Of a stretch of DNA of 64,000 nucleotides, positions 62,723-64,000 are shown in pieces. Location: NCBI GenBank assembly GCA_947492475.1, contig CANLNM010000001.1, positions 310,001-374,000 of the forward strand, in the 5' to 3' direction. The first letter of the stretch is position 1. The number at the start of each line of letters is the position of its first letter. The position numbers and the translations under genes are program-made. The notes under the pieces were generated by a model, which did no database searches, was not told the DNA's origin, and saw nothing but the letters and a program-made list of their open reading frames with translations. Source of the stretch: an uncultured Paracoccaceae bacterium. GTDB taxonomy: Bacteria > Pseudomonadota > Alphaproteobacteria > Rhodobacterales > Rhodobacteraceae.

Positions 62723-64000
62723 TCAATTGGTGATCACTTCTGGTCCCATGATCGAATGCGGCAAATAGGTCGACAGCCACGGGATATAGGTGATCATGAT
62801 CAGGAACACGAACAGCACCAGCAGGAATGGCAATGCGGCGCGCACCACGGCCATCATCGGCATGCCCGCCACGCCTGACGTGACAAACAAGTTCAGCCCA
62901 ACTGGCGGTGTGATCATGCCAATTTCCATGTTCACCACCATGATGATGCCCAGATGGATCGGGTCTACGCCCAGCTCCAACGCGATTGGAAACACCAATG
63001 GAGCCACGATCACGATCAGCCCCGATGGTTCCATAAACTGACCACCGATCAACAGGATCACGTTCACAATAATCAGGAACACGATCATGCCGAACCCAGC
63101 TTCTAGCAGCGCACCGGCGACCTGTTGCGGGATTTGCTCTTCGGTCAGAACATGTTTCAGGATCAAGGCGTTGGCGATGATAAACATCAACGTCACCGTC
63201 AGTTTCCCGCCCTCAAACAGCGCATGTTTGGTGTCTTTGTGCACCAGCACGGTCAGGGCCGTCCAAGGGGCCGACAGGAACCGTCGGGTTGGCCCGTCTT
63301 CGGTGGTGGCTTTCAGCGGGCCCATGTCTTTGTAGATGAAACTGGCGACAAAGAACGCATAGACCGAGGCCACAGCGGCGGCTTCTGTTGGGGTAAACGC
63401 ACCAGGGCGCCAATAAATCCCAAAATTGTCCATGGCAGCGCCGGCTGCGTCTTTGACTTCGTGGGTGCCGATCCAGGGATGGCCGTAAATGCCGCCCATG
63501 ATGATCACGATAAGCAACAGCCCCCAAGCCGCATCGCGCAAGGATGAAAAGATTTCCCCCCAGCCCAACCATTCGCCTTTGGGCATGTTTTTGATCCGCG
63601 CCATGATGTAAATGGTTACCATCAACATCAGACCCGCCAAAATACCCGGAATGACCCCGGCTAGAAACATCCGGCCCACGGACACATCTGTGGCGGTGGA
63701 ATAGACCACCATCACAATCGATGGCGGGATCAAGATGCCCAATGTGCCCGCGTTACAGATCACACCAGCGGCGAAATCCTTGGTATAACCAACCTGACGC
63801 ATGGCCGCGATCACGATCGACCCAATGGCCACAACGGTCGCCGGGGATGACCCGGACAGCGCCGCAAACATCATACAGGCCAACACGCCCGCAATGGCCA
63901 AACCACCCTGCAAATGCCCCACACAGGCAATGGCAAATCGGATGATCCGTTTGGCCACACCTCCGGTCGACATAAACGTGGATGCCAGCACAAAAAACGG
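62723..64000 (-). CDS. TRAP transporter large permease (DctM type), N-terminus outside window
   Basis: The C-terminal 425 residues of a TRAP large permease; the frame is open to the window edge. Many hydrophobic helices and hallmarks such as AALSGSSPATVVAIGSIVI, the re-entrant GTLGILIPPSIVMVVYS, and TPTEAAAVASVYAFFV are visible. The conserved end IGMITPPVGLNLFVTSG is also present. With a small permease and a periplasmic binding protein it imports organic acids with sodium. The middle contains an insertion between helices (residues around 185-250 of the visible part). Its partners would be upstream, beyond base 64000. Confidence 0.93.
   Translation of the reverse strand, partial: PFFVLASTFMSTGGVAKRIIRFAIACVGHLQGGLAIAGVLACMMFAALSGSSPATVVAIGSIVIAAMRQVGYTKDFAAGVICNAGTLGILIPPSIVMVVYSTATDVSVGRMFLAGVIPGILAGLMLMVTIYIMARIKNMPKGEWLGWGEIFSSLRDAAWGLLLIVIIMGGIYGHPWIGTHEVKDAAGAAMDNFGIYWRPGAFTPTEAAAVASVYAFFVASFIYKDMGPLKATTEDGPTRRFLSAPWTALTVLVHKDTKHALFEGGKLTVTLMFIIANALILKHVLTEEQIPQQVAGALLEAGFGMIVFLIIVNVILLIGGQFMEPSGLIVIVAPLVFPIALELGVDPIHLGIIMVVNMEIGMITPPVGLNLFVTSGVAGMPMMAVVRAALPFLLVLFVFLIMITYIPWLSTYLPHSIMGPEVITN

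Overview
The window looks like a core-chromosome segment of a marine-type alphaproteobacterium of the Rhodobacterales (Roseobacter group). The reasons are the gene families and their arrangement: C4-type HemA, a ZapA/coiled-coil pair, an IspG/RodZ-like/HemA cluster, a valine-degradation cluster, a GAACN7GAAC type SOS box, a VPxxA-CTERM protein, a TRAP transporter and many small DUF1127-type proteins. Coding density is high. I see no insertion sequence, prophage, CRISPR array or origin.

Layout. 1-7.4 kb: end of an unknown gene, zapA and its coiled-coil partner, then tkt, a JAMM-like lipoprotein and two tandem GAPDH genes separated by a 47-residue membrane protein. 7.4-9.4 kb: coaD, a CBS protein and a LysR regulator. 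9.6-15.9 kb: valine/isobutyrate catabolism (mmsA, acyl-CoA dehydrogenase, 3-hydroxyisobutyryl-CoA hydrolase, mmsB) with a YbdK-type ligase and an unknown gene inserted. 16-26 kb: GIN-domain protein, uvrA, lpd, a PAS-GAF-GGDEF protein, DUF924, an MFS transporter and queA. 26-33 kb: a large AsmA/DUF3971 protein, bcp, DUF455, and an M23 peptidase/bactofilin pair. 33-44 kb: DUF2189, prfB, PBP1A, a methyltransferase, an AAC(3)-I-like acetyltransferase, amidase, aminotransferase, M48-TPR peptidase, DsbA and a DUF1127 protein. 44-51 kb: ispG, a RodZ-like protein, hemA, and M20 and S41 peptidases. 51-55.5 kb: two tRNA-Asp, tRNA-Val, two histidine phosphatases, an HU-like protein and a CTERM lectin-like protein. 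55.6-64 kb: lon, tgt, a DUF59/SufT protein, a SatD-like/DUF3307 pair, an A-type Fe-S carrier, tpiA and a TRAP large permease that runs off the end.

Regulation visible in the sequence. TTAGCGCTAA-type inverted repeats lie before both gap genes and tpiA, fitting a CceR/PckR-like central-carbon regulator. TGC-rich, PhaR-like palindromes lie before gap1 and both small DUF1127-type genes. A LexA box precedes uvrA and a second precedes the GGDEF gene. A perfect FNR box lies between hemA and the M20 peptidase gene, and a sigma32-like promoter precedes lon.

The least explained signal is an 18-bp interrupted palindrome, CCATAC-N6-GTATGG. It occurs three times exactly and at least seven more times with one mismatch, in both intergenic and coding DNA. 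That is far above the roughly 0.14 expected for up to one mismatch in random sequence of this length.
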